Assembly: GCA_045600585.1 (NCBI GenBank)
Contig: JAZRYE010000010.1
Coordinates: 1-47,115, forward strand
Reading direction: 5' to 3'
DNA from: JAZRYE01 sp045600585
GTDB taxonomy: Bacteria; Bacillota_I; Bacilli_A; RFN20; CAG-826
Length of the DNA stretch: 47,115 bases
The notes beneath the pieces are model-generated. The model ran no database searches. It saw only the letters and a list, made by a program, of their open reading frames with translations, and had not been told where the DNA came from. Below, piece after piece: positions 1 to 8,897 of the stretch (position 1 is the stretch's first letter; each line of letters opens with the position of its first letter). The position numbers were made by a program, and so were the translations under genes.

Positions 1-2
1 CT

Positions 3-221
3 AGAAGAAGAGGAATAGGAAATGTTTCAACCGAAATAATGCTAAATGTTTTAGGAATGAATATTGCTAAATTATTTAGATTCTATACTACGAATAAACT
101 AGATAAATATTGGACCGCTCCAGATGAATTAGAAAGAGAGAGTATTAAACTACCAAACATGAAACGCTTGGCTAAAAAGGGAAGAAAAATAAATTTGGAA
201 ATATATAAAAACGACAAGTAG
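3..221 (+). CDS. C-terminal fragment of a DDE transposase (5' end outside window)
   Basis: The frame is open from the first codon available (position 3) to a TAG at 219-221, so the true start lies upstream. The first visible ATG in frame is at 39, but the open codons before it (RRRGIGNVSTEI) fit the family and argue against starting there. The stretch RGIGNVSTEIMLNVLGMNIA resembles the last helix region of IS4/IS1182-type transposases, where a basic patch is followed by 'N(V)xTExxLxxxxxNIxK'. About 72 residues are visible and no catalytic Asp/Glu can be checked here. Product: DNA strand transfer for the element ending at about 307. Confidence 0.6.
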   Translation, partial: RRRGIGNVSTEIMLNVLGMNIAKLFRFYTTNKLDKYWTAPDELERESIKLPNMKRLAKKGRKINLEIYKNDK

Positions 222-227
222 GTTTTT

Positions 228-246
228 CAACAAGCTAAGCTTGTTG
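228..246 (+). terminator. Hairpin after the transposase stop codon
   Basis: CAACAAGCTAAGCTTGTTG is a perfect inverted repeat with a single-base centre, six bases after the transposase stop. A run of seven T's follows at 255-261 rather than immediately after the stem, so termination is plausible but not certain. It may equally be a protective element against read-in transcription of the transposase. Confidence 0.4.
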
Positions 247-393
247 CTAAACTAATTTTTTTCAAAAGAAAAGGAGCTGTTCACCTTATAGGTTTTTCAA
301 CAGCCCCTTATTTTTTAAAAATTGTTAAAAAAACTATTTTCTTTTGTTAATTTTCTAATGATGGTTACGATTTGTTGGTAAAAATATAAAATA

Positions 394-421
394 TTAGACT
401 AATATAATAAGTAGATATAAT
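394..421 (+). promoter_or_regulatory. Possible promoter for the phosphatase/surface-protein pair
   Basis: TTAGAC (394-399) and TATAAT (416-421) are spaced by 16 bases. The ribosome site AGGAG lies at 426-430, so this promoter would give a very short leader. A second TATAAT occurs at 403-408 without a good -35 partner. Sequence match only. Confidence 0.3.
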
Positions 422-436
422 TTCTAGGAGAAAACT

Positions 437-1648
437 ATGAAAAAGAAGCCGCTTAAATTTATTAATGGTTTGGTTCTTTTTGCTATGCCATTATGCGGAT
501 GCTCTTCTAACACTAAGAAGGAAACTAATTTAGAAGTTAAAGTTCTTAATGATGGAAGTGTTGTTCGTTCATCAACTCCAACAATTGATGTAAATGTAAA
601 AGATGGAGTTGAAAAAGAAATTCTTCCTGCAAAATGGATGGAATTCTATGAAGATTACAAAACTAATAATAGATATGAAAATTTATCTAATTATTATACT
701 GTTGGTTTAGAAGACACTAGGCCTATATCTATTAATATTACTTGGAGTAATACAGAATCTGATTGTTTATATTATGTTTTATATCTTGCAAATAATATTG
801 GAATGAACAATCCTCAAACATTCTTTTCTCAAGACGCTAATTATGAAGTAAAGGATTTATTTGCAGATACACATTATTATTACCAAGTTCATGCATATTA
901 TAGTGAATATACAATTGTTTCTCGAAAATTTGATTTCAAGACAGTTGATTTCTTTAGAACGCTTGATATTGACGGAGTCTTAAACGCTAGAGATTTAGGC
1001 AATAAGAAAACAGCTGATGGAACTAAAAGAATCAAGCAAGGAATGGTGTATAGAAGCGCAAACTTACAAGGCGTAACTGAAAAAGGCAAAGATCAAGCTA
1101 TTGGTATTTATGGTATTAAAACTGACCTTGACTTACGTGGCGCAAGTGAAGGTAAGGGCGTTACTCCATTAGGTAATGGCGTTCAATACATCAATAATGG
1201 TAATGATGCTTATGGTTCACCATATTATGCTGGTGGAGGAACTGGTGGTTCTGGTCTTGATGGTGTTGATTACCATGAAGCTTGCAAAAATAATATCAAA
1301 GTATTCGCTAATGCAAATAATTATCCAGTCCTTTTCCACTGTGCGGTTGGTAGAGATAGAACTGGTACATTAGCAGTTCTCTTAGAACTACTTTGCAATA
1401 TTAAAATGGCAGACATCGAATTAGACTATTTCGTTTATGTATTCTCAAGTATGGTAAATGATACACCTCTTCCAACAATGAAGAACAATTTCGTTGCTAT
1501 GATAAATTGGTTAACTAATTATGTTGGTAAAGATGGTGTTAGTAGTGGAACTATTTATGAAAGAACTGTTGAATACTGCAAAGATATCGGTGTTACTGAT
1601 AGCGATATCGTTGCAATTAGAAATAATCTTCTAGAGGAGGCTAAATAA
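437..1648 (+). CDS. Secreted lipoprotein cysteine phosphatase, IphP/MptpB-like (paralogue 1 of 3)
   Basis: A signal peptide ends in the lipobox LCGC, so Cys22 is the predicted lipid-anchored residue and the enzyme should sit on the outer face of the membrane. Residues about 75-165 look like a fibronectin-III-type domain with a 'YYYQVHAYY' strand. The catalytic domain follows (about 175-400): 'LNARDLGN', 'GMVYRSA', 'TDLDLRG', then the P-loop HCAVGRDRTG with nucleophile Cys302 and Arg308. In the HCxxGxDRTG family the P-loop Asp is thought to be part of catalysis, and members hydrolyse phosphotyrosine, phosphoserine or phosphoinositides; the substrate here is unknown. The start has an AGGAG site 6 bases upstream. 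The stop overlaps the next gene's start by one base. Two more paralogues lie at 20531 and 33615. Confidence 0.85.
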   Translation: MKKKPLKFINGLVLFAMPLCGCSSNTKKETNLEVKVLNDGSVVRSSTPTIDVNVKDGVEKEILPAKWMEFYEDYKTNNRYENLSNYYTVGLEDTRPISINITWSNTESDCLYYVLYLANNIGMNNPQTFFSQDANYEVKDLFADTHYYYQVHAYYSEYTIVSRKFDFKTVDFFRTLDIDGVLNARDLGNKKTADGTKRIKQGMVYRSANLQGVTEKGKDQAIGIYGIKTDLDLRGASEGKGVTPLGNGVQYINNGNDAYGSPYYAGGGTGGSGLDGVDYHEACKNNIKVFANANNYPVLFHCAVGRDRTGTLAVLLELLCNIKMADIELDYFVYVFSSMVNDTPLPTMKNNFVAMINWLTNYVGKDGVSSGTIYERTVEYCKDIGVTDSDIVAIRNNLLEEAK

Positions 1649-4224
1649 TGAAAAAGATATTTAAATTTGGCCTTACTTTATTAGGCTTATCAATGGTTAT
1701 TGGTAGCAATAATCTATCTACTCAAAATAAATTTGATGGATTAAAAGTTGATAACACTTATAGAGCTAAAAATGCTCAAACTGTTATTGATGCTGGTGAT
1801 AGTGATGCTTATTCATTTACGGGTAGCTATACAACTTTATTATCTGAATCAGAATGTCAAACTCAAGGTGTACCAACAGGTTATACTGGATCAGTTTTAA
1901 AAATGACAGGAAATACAAGTGGTTCTACTTTTATCGATTTCACAAAATCAAATATTGAAATCACTTCTGATTTAACCATTTCATTTAGAGTTTATTGCGC
2001 TGCTACCGCAAGTGGAAAGAAACCTGAATTCCGTTTCCAAAAGAAAGGCGGAGGCTGGGCGATGAATGGCATTGGTGATTTCTCTGGTGATGGTGGTTAT
2101 TCATTAGCAACCGTTGTTAACCAATGGCATACAATTATCGTTTCACCATCAAGTTTTATTAATAGCTGCTCTTGGAGCACATTTGCAAATGAAGAAAATC
2201 CTTCAATCCTAGGTGCAATAGACATTATGTTTAGATGCATTAATACCACAGATGTTTTATATTTTGATAGTTTTACAGTTGGAACTCCAGCAACTGAAGA
2301 TACGGATTTATTAGAATTTACTAATAATGACCAATTCCAAATTCGTGATACATTTAGTGGTTATCCAGGAACTGGTATCAAGGAAGTTAAACAAGGTTCA
2401 ACGTTTGCTGGCATCCCTTCTGGATATGAAGGTGCAGTATTAAAATGCGAATACGCTAGTGGTAATGCTGGATTCGTTCTTGATACTACTTATTCCGATA
2501 TGGATTTAGCAGCAATTAAGAGCGTTAAAGTTAGATTATGTGTTGTCGGAGGTTCTACTTCTGATGAATTCAGAACTAATAACATTTCTGCTTGGGATCA
2601 ATACGGCATTTCTGATTTGACTAATTGGAAAGAATATTCTCTTACACCAACTTCTATTGGCTGGTTAAGAACAAATAGAATGTTATGGATTGGCGTTCGT
2701 TTAAAAGGCGCTTCATCAACAGTTGTTTATTTTGATTCAGTTAAATTTGAATTTGATACAACAGTAAAAGATTTTACAAATGATGAATATCAATTCACAA
2801 CTCTTGCAGGTAATGCAAAAATTCTTGCTGGTAGTGAATTAGAAGCTGAATTTTTATTAGCTGGCTATCAAGATTCTGTCTTAAAACTAAACGGAAATAC
2901 ATCCGCTACAATTAGACTTGATTTTACTGATAGAAAAATTCCTTTAGGTTTAGTTGATAACATTACATTTAGAATCCTTCCTACTGGTCAAACAAGTGGC
3001 AAGAAACCAGAATTTAGACTTAGACCTCTTCATTTTGAAGAAAGAGGATTAAATCAATGGCCAATTGCAACTTCAAAAGGTGAATTTGCTGGTGATGGTG
3101 GTTTATCAATGGTTCCAATTATGAATACATGGTATGACCTTGTTATTGATACAGCCAAGCTTGATAAAAATGGTTGGGCTTCCCTTGCTAGTGAAGACGA
3201 TCCATCTATTTTAGGTAAAATCGATCTTATCTATAGAACATTAGATAACACTTCTACTTTATACTTCGATTACATTCATTTGAATCTAAAAGCAGATGAC
3301 CATGTTGGACCAGTATTAAGTGGTATCCCAGAAAATATGCATATCCCAGCAAAATCTAAATTTGTTGTAGATGCGAAAGCATTTGACGCTCAAGAAAATA
3401 GAGAAGTACCTATCGAAACAAAATGGAGCCCTGCTCAAACATTTGACGCAGAAGGCAAGATTCAAAACAAAGGTACTTATCAAGTAACTTTCTCTGCTTC
3501 TGATTACTACGGCAATAAAACAGAAAAAACAATTACTGTTGTTGTTGGTGAACAAGACCTAACTGCTCCAGTAATTAATATCCCATTTGATTCAATTTCA
3601 GTACTTTCTGGAACTGTATTCAAATTTGATATCGATAGATACATTGTTGAAGAATATGCTTACACAGTTGAAGTTATTTATTCAAATGATACATTTGGTA
3701 GAAATAATAAATTATTAGCTGGCACACATACAATGACTATTGTTGCTACTGATAGTAGTGGTAACTCGTCAACTAAAGTTATTACATTAGTAGTTACTGG
3801 CGACTATGTTGATGATGGCGAAGTCATTTATGAAGGACAAGCTGATTACGATGCAGTTGAAGCTTTCTGCGTTACATATTTAAAGAAAAACGAAATTGCA
3901 TTAGATGATAATTCTTCTACTGCAAACTGCAAAACAAATTATCAAAATGCAAAAACAGCATTTAATGTATTAACTAGCGAACAAAAATCAATCTTCTTAA
4001 ATGATGCAGAATTTGCAAACATGCTTTCTAGATTCCAAGCATGGGCAAGAGCAAATGGAGAAGAAATTGTTATCGCTGATTCTAACATTTCGTTTGTTTC
4101 AATGTCAGGCAATATGATCGCTAAGGTTTCTATGAATAGTTATCTCATTTATGTTGTTACAGGACTTCTTATTTCATTCGCTGCAATTGTACTTGTAATT
4201 TCTAAGCGTAGATATCATAAATAG
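1648..4224 (+). CDS. Large cell-surface protein with three CBM-like repeats, Ig-like domains and a C-terminal membrane anchor
   Basis: Signal peptide at 1-25. Three beta-rich repeats follow (about 50-210, 225-370 and 375-550). The first and third share 'SGKKPEFR', 'GDGG.S', 'PSILG.ID' and a closing 'LYFD', typical of carbohydrate-binding jelly-roll modules, although no named family can be assigned. Two Ig/HYR-like domains span about 555-720 ('GTYQVTFSASDYYGNKTEKT' and 'AGTHTMTIVATDSSGNS'). A helical block at about 735-810 ends 'FANMLSRFQAWARANGEE', and a single transmembrane helix precedes KRRYHK. The helical block recurs in the 753-aa protein at 4396. Translationally coupled to the phosphatase upstream (GAGGAGG site inside that gene, one-base overlap). 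Likely role: binding glycan at the cell surface, inferred from architecture and neighbours. Confidence 0.75.
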   Translation: MKKIFKFGLTLLGLSMVIGSNNLSTQNKFDGLKVDNTYRAKNAQTVIDAGDSDAYSFTGSYTTLLSESECQTQGVPTGYTGSVLKMTGNTSGSTFIDFTKSNIEITSDLTISFRVYCAATASGKKPEFRFQKKGGGWAMNGIGDFSGDGGYSLATVVNQWHTIIVSPSSFINSCSWSTFANEENPSILGAIDIMFRCINTTDVLYFDSFTVGTPATEDTDLLEFTNNDQFQIRDTFSGYPGTGIKEVKQGSTFAGIPSGYEGAVLKCEYASGNAGFVLDTTYSDMDLAAIKSVKVRLCVVGGSTSDEFRTNNISAWDQYGISDLTNWKEYSLTPTSIGWLRTNRMLWIGVRLKGASSTVVYFDSVKFEFDTTVKDFTNDEYQFTTLAGNAKILAGSELEAEFLLAGYQDSVLKLNGNTSATIRLDFTDRKIPLGLVDNITFRILPTGQTSGKKPEFRLRPLHFEERGLNQWPIATSKGEFAGDGGLSMVPIMNTWYDLVIDTAKLDKNGWASLASEDDPSILGKIDLIYRTLDNTSTLYFDYIHLNLKADDHVGPVLSGIPENMHIPAKSKFVVDAKAFDAQENREVPIETKWSPAQTFDAEGKIQNKGTYQVTFSASDYYGNKTEKTITVVVGEQDLTAPVINIPFDSISVLSGTVFKFDIDRYIVEEYAYTVEVIYSNDTFGRNNKLLAGTHTMTIVATDSSGNSSTKVITLVVTGDYVDDGEVIYEGQADYDAVEAFCVTYLKKNEIALDDNSSTANCKTNYQNAKTAFNVLTSEQKSIFLNDAEFANMLSRFQAWARANGEEIVIADSNISFVSMSGNMIAKVSMNSYLIYVVTGLLISFAAIVLVISKRRYHK

Positions 4225-4395
4225 TTTAGACTATCTAAAATTAACCAAAAATTATTAAAATTCGACAAACCAATATTTATTCGTTTTATAAAAAACGCAT
4301 TGTTTATATTATAAAAACAAGCAAAAGGATAAATAAAAATGTCGAATTTTATTTTTGTTATCCTTCTATCACATACATAAAGGAGACTAATTTCT
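4225..4395 (+). promoter_or_regulatory. Intergenic leader with alternative inverted repeats
   Basis: Several inverted repeats overlap here. TTTAGA/TCTAAA (4225-4239) is a small hairpin directly after the upstream stop. AAAATTCGACA (4257-4267) is perfectly complementary to TGTCGAATTTT (4340-4350). CGTTTT/AAAACG (4282-4297) nests inside that long pairing. AAGGATAA (4325-4332) pairs with TTATCCTT (4357-4364) and would enclose the 4340-4350 arm in its loop, so the two long pairings compete. A ribosome site AAAGGAG follows at 4379-4385. This could be an attenuator-like leader or overlapping terminators; no known riboswitch class was recognised. Confidence 0.4.
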
Positions 4396-6657
4396 ATGAA
4401 GTTAATTAACAAATTAGTTATATTGGCCGCATCAACAGCAATGATTGGCGGAGCAATTACATTTGCAGCTTCATTTAATAATGATGCTAAAGCCGCATCT
4501 GCTGAAGAAGCAACAGTAGAACTTGATTTCACTAAGATCTCAAGCCGTGCTGATAGCGATAATGGTTATACCGCTGGTGGAGTAAAGTGCTCTACCTGGA
4601 ATCTTTACACAGCAAATGCAGGTACTGCTTCTGGAACAATGAAACTTCCTGCAACTGTTAAAAACTTAAAAACCAACACAATGTTTAATGACGCTGATGT
4701 ATATATTCAAATGTACAGCGCTAATCAAAGATTCGTTTTATCTTTCCCGGGAGAATCTACTTGGGGTGCCGCTAATGATTTCGTCTTAATTCATATTAAA
4801 AAGGGTACATCTTTTGGTGGTAATACAGTTTTAGCCGAAGATATGCTCATATATGGTCGCCTTCATTCTCATACTTCTGGCGCTATTTCCTTAGATTTAT
4901 GGGCATGCGATTATGCAAATTCATATGCTCTTGTTAGCAATGAATTGGTTAAACGTAATTCATACGATAGAATCGATACAGAAGTTACAAAATTTGTTAG
5001 CATTACATCTAATGACGCTGAAGGATATTTTAAATTTAATACTTCTATAAATGATGCTAACTTATTAACAACATACTGGAACTTTAATGGAGGCAATACA
5101 AAAACCATAAACACCAATGCCCTTTCTCATATTAAAGTTAAGTATTCTTATTCTGATGAGTACTTACCAATCGCTTATTATTTAAGACCAGATGGAAGCA
5201 CTTATATTAACGAAGGATCAACTTATAGACTTGCTTTAGCAACTCCATATGAAGCAAACAGTAAATTCCGTTATATTAAATTTGAACAAGGATTAGAATT
5301 GTTAAGCTATGAATATTGCTCTGCTGCAACTGCTGCTGATCCATTCAAAGTATATGTAAATACTCAAACAGTTGAGTTTGCTCAAAACGAAGATGTAAAA
5401 AACAATACCAACTACGCAAAAACAGATCCTTCTAATCCAACGCAATGTGACTATACGGAAGCTAAATACGCAATTCCTGGTGACTGGAATGATGCTTCTT
5501 TACATCAAACTACAAGAAACGGAAAACAATGCACTGAATTCATTGTTTCTAACTCAACAAACGGTAAGTTCAAAGAATCAGGAACAGCAAACTTAAATGA
5601 AGCATTAGGTGCTGGTGCACTTGTCACATTAAATGGTGTTCCATTTGGCGATTTAAATACTGCTTATATGGGATATAACCATGGTGATAAATACATCTTC
5701 TTCTATGTTCCAAACGAATATTTAAATACAACATACAATGGTGGATTAGCAACAATTGAAGTTAAACCTGGTACTCGTTTTGAAGGTCATTACCTCAACG
5801 GATTTACACTTGTATATAATCCACAAACAAAGATCTCTCAAATTGTTGGTGCATATAACCAAACACATAAAGCAGCAAGCGTTTCTTATGCTGCTGATGA
5901 AGAAGGTGAAATTGGTGATAATGGTGCTGGAAGATTTGTACGTATTAGAGCATCTTTAAATTACGATGATGCTGATGTAATTGAAGCACTTGGCGCTAAG
6001 GCTACATATCATAGATATTTCTTAAAGAACTTAGACACTGGTGAAGTAACATATCAAGTTCAAGACAATGGTATTAAGAATAAAACAAATAGATTCATTA
6101 TTGATAATGTCTTCACAAAAGGTCAAAAGAGCAATGTCGGTAGATATGCAGTAATTATTCCTGCTGGAACTCCATTGATTAATGGCTCATATAATGCTTA
6201 TTATAAGAATTCTGTTATCTTCTATTTAACAGTTGGTGTTAACACATATAAAACATCAGAAACAATGATGGGTGAACGTGCCCAATATGCTTTAACTGTT
6301 AAAGAGTTTGTTAATGATTATCTCCATATGAACTGGGGCAACGCTTCAACAAATGAAGGCAAGTGCTTAGGTGCTGATGGATATTATGCATTAGCAAAGA
6401 GATATCTTGTTGAAACATTAGGTGCTGAATTCATTGCAGAATTCCAAAATAACGAAGAGTTTGCAGCTGCAAAAGCACGTTATGAATCATGGGCAACATT
6501 AAATGGTGATACAACTCCATATGTCAAGAATGCTCAATTCAGTAGCAATAGAGCAGTTGTTAATAACTCAACAAATGACACAATCATCATTGCAGTCACT
6601 GCTTTATCAATGTTAGGAATTCTTGGCTTCTACGTCTTTAAAAGGAAAAGAGCATAA
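4396..6657 (+). CDS. Large cell-surface protein with 'LNGxP' modules and C-terminal membrane anchor
   Basis: The 753-residue product has a signal peptide (about 1-36, 'AKAASAEE' near the cleavage site). A beta-rich body contains at least one clear copy of a module starting 'TLNGVPFGDL' (about 411-480), which includes 'YIFFYVPNEYL' and 'EVKPGTRFEG'. The same module occurs four times in the protein at 17361 and at least once in the protein at 30533. An earlier, weaker copy may lie at about 75-155 ('IHIKKGTSFGGN'). The C-terminal helical block ends 'FQNNEEFAAAKARYESWATL', as in the 858-aa protein upstream, and is followed by a transmembrane helix and KRKRA. No catalytic motif is visible. Probable adhesin or glycan-binding protein; function inferred from context. 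Confidence 0.7.
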   Translation: MKLINKLVILAASTAMIGGAITFAASFNNDAKAASAEEATVELDFTKISSRADSDNGYTAGGVKCSTWNLYTANAGTASGTMKLPATVKNLKTNTMFNDADVYIQMYSANQRFVLSFPGESTWGAANDFVLIHIKKGTSFGGNTVLAEDMLIYGRLHSHTSGAISLDLWACDYANSYALVSNELVKRNSYDRIDTEVTKFVSITSNDAEGYFKFNTSINDANLLTTYWNFNGGNTKTINTNALSHIKVKYSYSDEYLPIAYYLRPDGSTYINEGSTYRLALATPYEANSKFRYIKFEQGLELLSYEYCSAATAADPFKVYVNTQTVEFAQNEDVKNNTNYAKTDPSNPTQCDYTEAKYAIPGDWNDASLHQTTRNGKQCTEFIVSNSTNGKFKESGTANLNEALGAGALVTLNGVPFGDLNTAYMGYNHGDKYIFFYVPNEYLNTTYNGGLATIEVKPGTRFEGHYLNGFTLVYNPQTKISQIVGAYNQTHKAASVSYAADEEGEIGDNGAGRFVRIRASLNYDDADVIEALGAKATYHRYFLKNLDTGEVTYQVQDNGIKNKTNRFIIDNVFTKGQKSNVGRYAVIIPAGTPLINGSYNAYYKNSVIFYLTVGVNTYKTSETMMGERAQYALTVKEFVNDYLHMNWGNASTNEGKCLGADGYYALAKRYLVETLGAEFIAEFQNNEEFAAAKARYESWATLNGDTTPYVKNAQFSSNRAVVNNSTNDTIIIAVTALSMLGILGFYVFKRKRA

Positions 6658-6679
6658 TTAAATCTATTTTATAAAGAAT

Positions 6680-6714
6680 GGTGATATATCGTGCTGTTAT
6701 ATCATCTTTTCTTT
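6680..6714 (+). terminator. Rho-independent terminator after the 753-aa surface protein
   Basis: GGTGATATA (6680-6688) pairs with TATATCATC (6698-6706), with one G-T pair and a nine-base loop, followed by TTTTCTTT. It lies 22 bases after the stop codon and separates the surface-protein unit from the GH43-like gene. Confidence 0.65.
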
Positions 6715-6732
6715 AGAATATATTTGAGGTAA

Positions 6733-7782
6733 ATGAAAATGAAAATTGTTTCAGAACAAGTATTATTTGATACTGATGGTAATAAAATTGAAGCCCATGG
6801 TGGTTCTATTATTACAGTTAATGGCAAATATTATCTTTATGGCGAAAATAAAGAAGGAGTTTACGGCAAAAATGAAAAAGGCCGTTGGCTTAAATGGCAT
6901 AGTGGAATTAAGTTATATTCTTCTACTGATTTAGTCTCTTGGAAATATGAAGGTTATGTTCAAGAAGCAACTAATGACCCATGGAATCCTTTCTTCCCAA
7001 GTTTCATCATGGATAGACCACATATTATTTTTAATAAAAAAACAAATAAGTTTGTCTGCTGGGTAAAGAGTTCATTTGATATCTTCTGTAATACAGGTTT
7101 TTCAATCTTAATTGGCGATTCATTACTAAATATGGAATATAAGGGAATGATATTCTCTAACCAAGGTAACGTTGGTGATTTTGACTTATTTGAAGATGAA
7201 GGTAAAGGCTATGTTGTCATGGCAGTAAAAGATCACATGGTTCTTCAAGAACTCAATGATACATATACTGATTTTGGAGAGAAATTTTCTAACCATTTAT
7301 TATTTGAAAAGAACTATCCTCCATTTGTTAGAGAAGCTCCATGTTTCTTTACTAGAAATGGAAGAAAATTTATTATCACAAGCGGTACAACTGGATACTA
7401 TCCAAATAGAACAATTGGCTATGATATTACTGATATGCATGGCGAATGGAAAGAACTTGGCTATACCTGTGTAGATGACAAGAAAAAGAACTCATTCCAT
7501 TCACAATTCTCAAGTGTATTTAAGCATCCAACAAAAGACTTATATATCGCAATTGGCGATAGATGGATTAATGATCCAGGAATTGAACAAATCGATTATG
7601 AAGAATTATTCGAAAGAGTATATGAGCCTCAAGAAAGAGGAGAAAAATGGGATAAACTTGCTAAGAAACTCAATAGTGTATCTAAAGAAGACTTAACTAA
7701 AGCTACATATCTCTGGTTACCAATCCAATTTGATGACAAAGGAAATCCATATCTCGTCTATCAAAAAGAATGGGAATTCTAA
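6733..7782 (+). CDS. GH43-like beta-propeller glycosidase, intracellular
   Basis: The N-terminus reads 'DTDGNKIEAHGGSIITVNGK' then 'YYLYGE'. This matches the start of the five-bladed propeller of GH43 enzymes related to exo-beta-1,3-galactanases and arabinofuranosidases, in which the acidic residue near 'DxDGxxIxAHGG' begins the active site. Later segments 'KLYSSTDLVSWKYEGYV' (about 60-76) and 'DRPHIIFNKKTNKFVCW' (about 95-112) are typical propeller strands. There is no signal peptide, so it should act on oligosaccharides after import. Length 349 residues is normal for a single-domain member. It sits between two terminators (6680 and 7794) and may be transcribed alone. Substrate (galactosyl, arabinosyl or xylosyl linkage) cannot be fixed by reading. 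Confidence 0.7.
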   Translation: MKMKIVSEQVLFDTDGNKIEAHGGSIITVNGKYYLYGENKEGVYGKNEKGRWLKWHSGIKLYSSTDLVSWKYEGYVQEATNDPWNPFFPSFIMDRPHIIFNKKTNKFVCWVKSSFDIFCNTGFSILIGDSLLNMEYKGMIFSNQGNVGDFDLFEDEGKGYVVMAVKDHMVLQELNDTYTDFGEKFSNHLLFEKNYPPFVREAPCFFTRNGRKFIITSGTTGYYPNRTIGYDITDMHGEWKELGYTCVDDKKKNSFHSQFSSVFKHPTKDLYIAIGDRWINDPGIEQIDYEELFERVYEPQERGEKWDKLAKKLNSVSKEDLTKATYLWLPIQFDDKGNPYLVYQKEWEF

Positions 7783-7793
7783 ATTATAAAGAG

Positions 7794-7815
7794 CCACGTT
7801 AATTCGTGGTTTTTT
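7794..7815 (+). terminator. Rho-independent terminator after the GH43-like gene
   Basis: CCACG (7794-7798), loop TTAATT, CGTGG (7805-7809), then six T's (7810-7815). It lies 12 bases downstream of the stop codon and separates the gene from the sugar importer. Confidence 0.8.
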
Positions 7816-7950
7816 AATGCAAAATTGCAGTTTTTAAAACATTAGAGATATTAATATCTTAAAAGGTCGAAAATTAAATATTTTTGTTGTAAAATTGCAA
7901 TATAAATAAAACCCTTTAGTAGACTAAAATATTTCCAGGAGTTATATCTG

Positions 7951-8880
7951 ATGGCAAATAATGGTATGGGCCTTTTTAAGAAATCAAAAAAAGTGAAGGA
8001 AAATCGTTTTATCCGCATTTTCTTTACGGTTCTTTTTTCGTTCTATTCATTTATGTTATTAATGCCATTCGTTTGGATTCTTTTGAACTCATTTAAGAAT
8101 GGCGCTCTTGAATATATCACAGATAATACTTGGAAATTACCTGAACACTTCATGTGGTCTAACTATTCCAATATTTTTAAATTAGCTGAGATTGATGAAA
8201 ACTTGAATATGTTTAACATGTTCTTGTATTCAATTATCCTCTGTTTAATGAATCCAACAATTGGAGCTATTTCAACTACATTAGCAGCTTATGTAATGGC
8301 TAAATATAAATTTAAAGGTCAAAAATTTATCTATTGGTTATTTATGGTTCCAATGCTCATCTCAATTACAGGTACTCAATCCTCAATGATGATGTTATGG
8401 GACAAGATGGGCTGGTTTGAAATGCCTTTTATTGGTATTGCAATTATGTCTACTTGCGGTACAGGTATGAACTTCTTACTTGTATATGGAATATTCAAAT
8501 CAGTCAGTAATACATACATGGAAGCAGCAAGAATTGATGGTGCTGGAGAACTTAGAATATTCGGCGAAATCATGCTTCCTCATGCAATGGGAATTATTGG
8601 TACAATTTGGGTTTTAGGTTTCATCGGTGCATGGAACGATTACGGAACTCCAAAATTGTACTTAGAAGATAGAGGCTATTACACAATTGCCTTAGGTATT
8701 CAAAAGATTCAGGAACAAGTTACTAAAGTTAATGATCCAACTCAATTCAATGTTTCTTTAGCTGGTAACTACCCTCTCTTCTATTCAGCGATTATTCTTT
8801 CACTAATCCCTGTAATCACAATCTTCTTAATTTTCCAAAAACAGATTATGAAACTCAGCCTTGGTGGCGGCATTAAATAA
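7951..8880 (+). CDS. Carbohydrate ABC transporter permease, MalG/CUT1 type
   Basis: The 309-residue integral membrane protein has about six helices. The cytoplasmic EAA loop 'EAARIDGAGELRIFGEIMLP' (about 191-210) couples permeases of this class to their ATPase. It belongs with the MalG branch (short cytoplasmic N-terminus, no large extra loop), and the C-terminus ends 'KLSLGGGIK', typical of MalG-like subunits ('..GLxxGAVKG'). It is the first gene of a permease-binding protein-permease set (7951-11529) that should import oligosaccharides. A ribosome site CCAGGAG precedes the start, and the next gene begins 17 bases downstream. No ATPase gene is present in this set. Confidence 0.9.
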   Translation: MANNGMGLFKKSKKVKENRFIRIFFTVLFSFYSFMLLMPFVWILLNSFKNGALEYITDNTWKLPEHFMWSNYSNIFKLAEIDENLNMFNMFLYSIILCLMNPTIGAISTTLAAYVMAKYKFKGQKFIYWLFMVPMLISITGTQSSMMMLWDKMGWFEMPFIGIAIMSTCGTGMNFLLVYGIFKSVSNTYMEAARIDGAGELRIFGEIMLPHAMGIIGTIWVLGFIGAWNDYGTPKLYLEDRGYYTIALGIQKIQEQVTKVNDPTQFNVSLAGNYPLFYSAIILSLIPVITIFLIFQKQIMKLSLGGGIK

Positions 8881-8897
8881 AAAGGAGGCTTCCATTT

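Larger units (their letters stand above)
1..307 (+). mobile_element. Right end of an insertion sequence (IS1182/IS4-like DDE element), truncated by the window
   Basis: This stretch holds the C-terminal end of a transposase frame followed by about 85 bases of non-coding DNA that finishes in GGTTTTTCAACAGCCCC (291-307). That end resembles the GGGGCTGTTGAAAAA type of terminal inverted repeat known from IS1182-like elements. The same 12 bases GGTTTTTCAACA also occur at 221-232, directly after the transposase stop codon. The left end and most of the transposase lie outside the window, so element length, family and target duplication cannot be stated. The family call is from memory of end sequences and of the transposase tail, not from a search. 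Confidence 0.6.

Noticed and set aside
4215..4532. Minus-strand frame of 105 codons
   Set aside because: It covers the leader and the start of the plus-strand surface-protein gene, has no ribosome site, and its protein is low-complexity shadow sequence of the signal peptide region.
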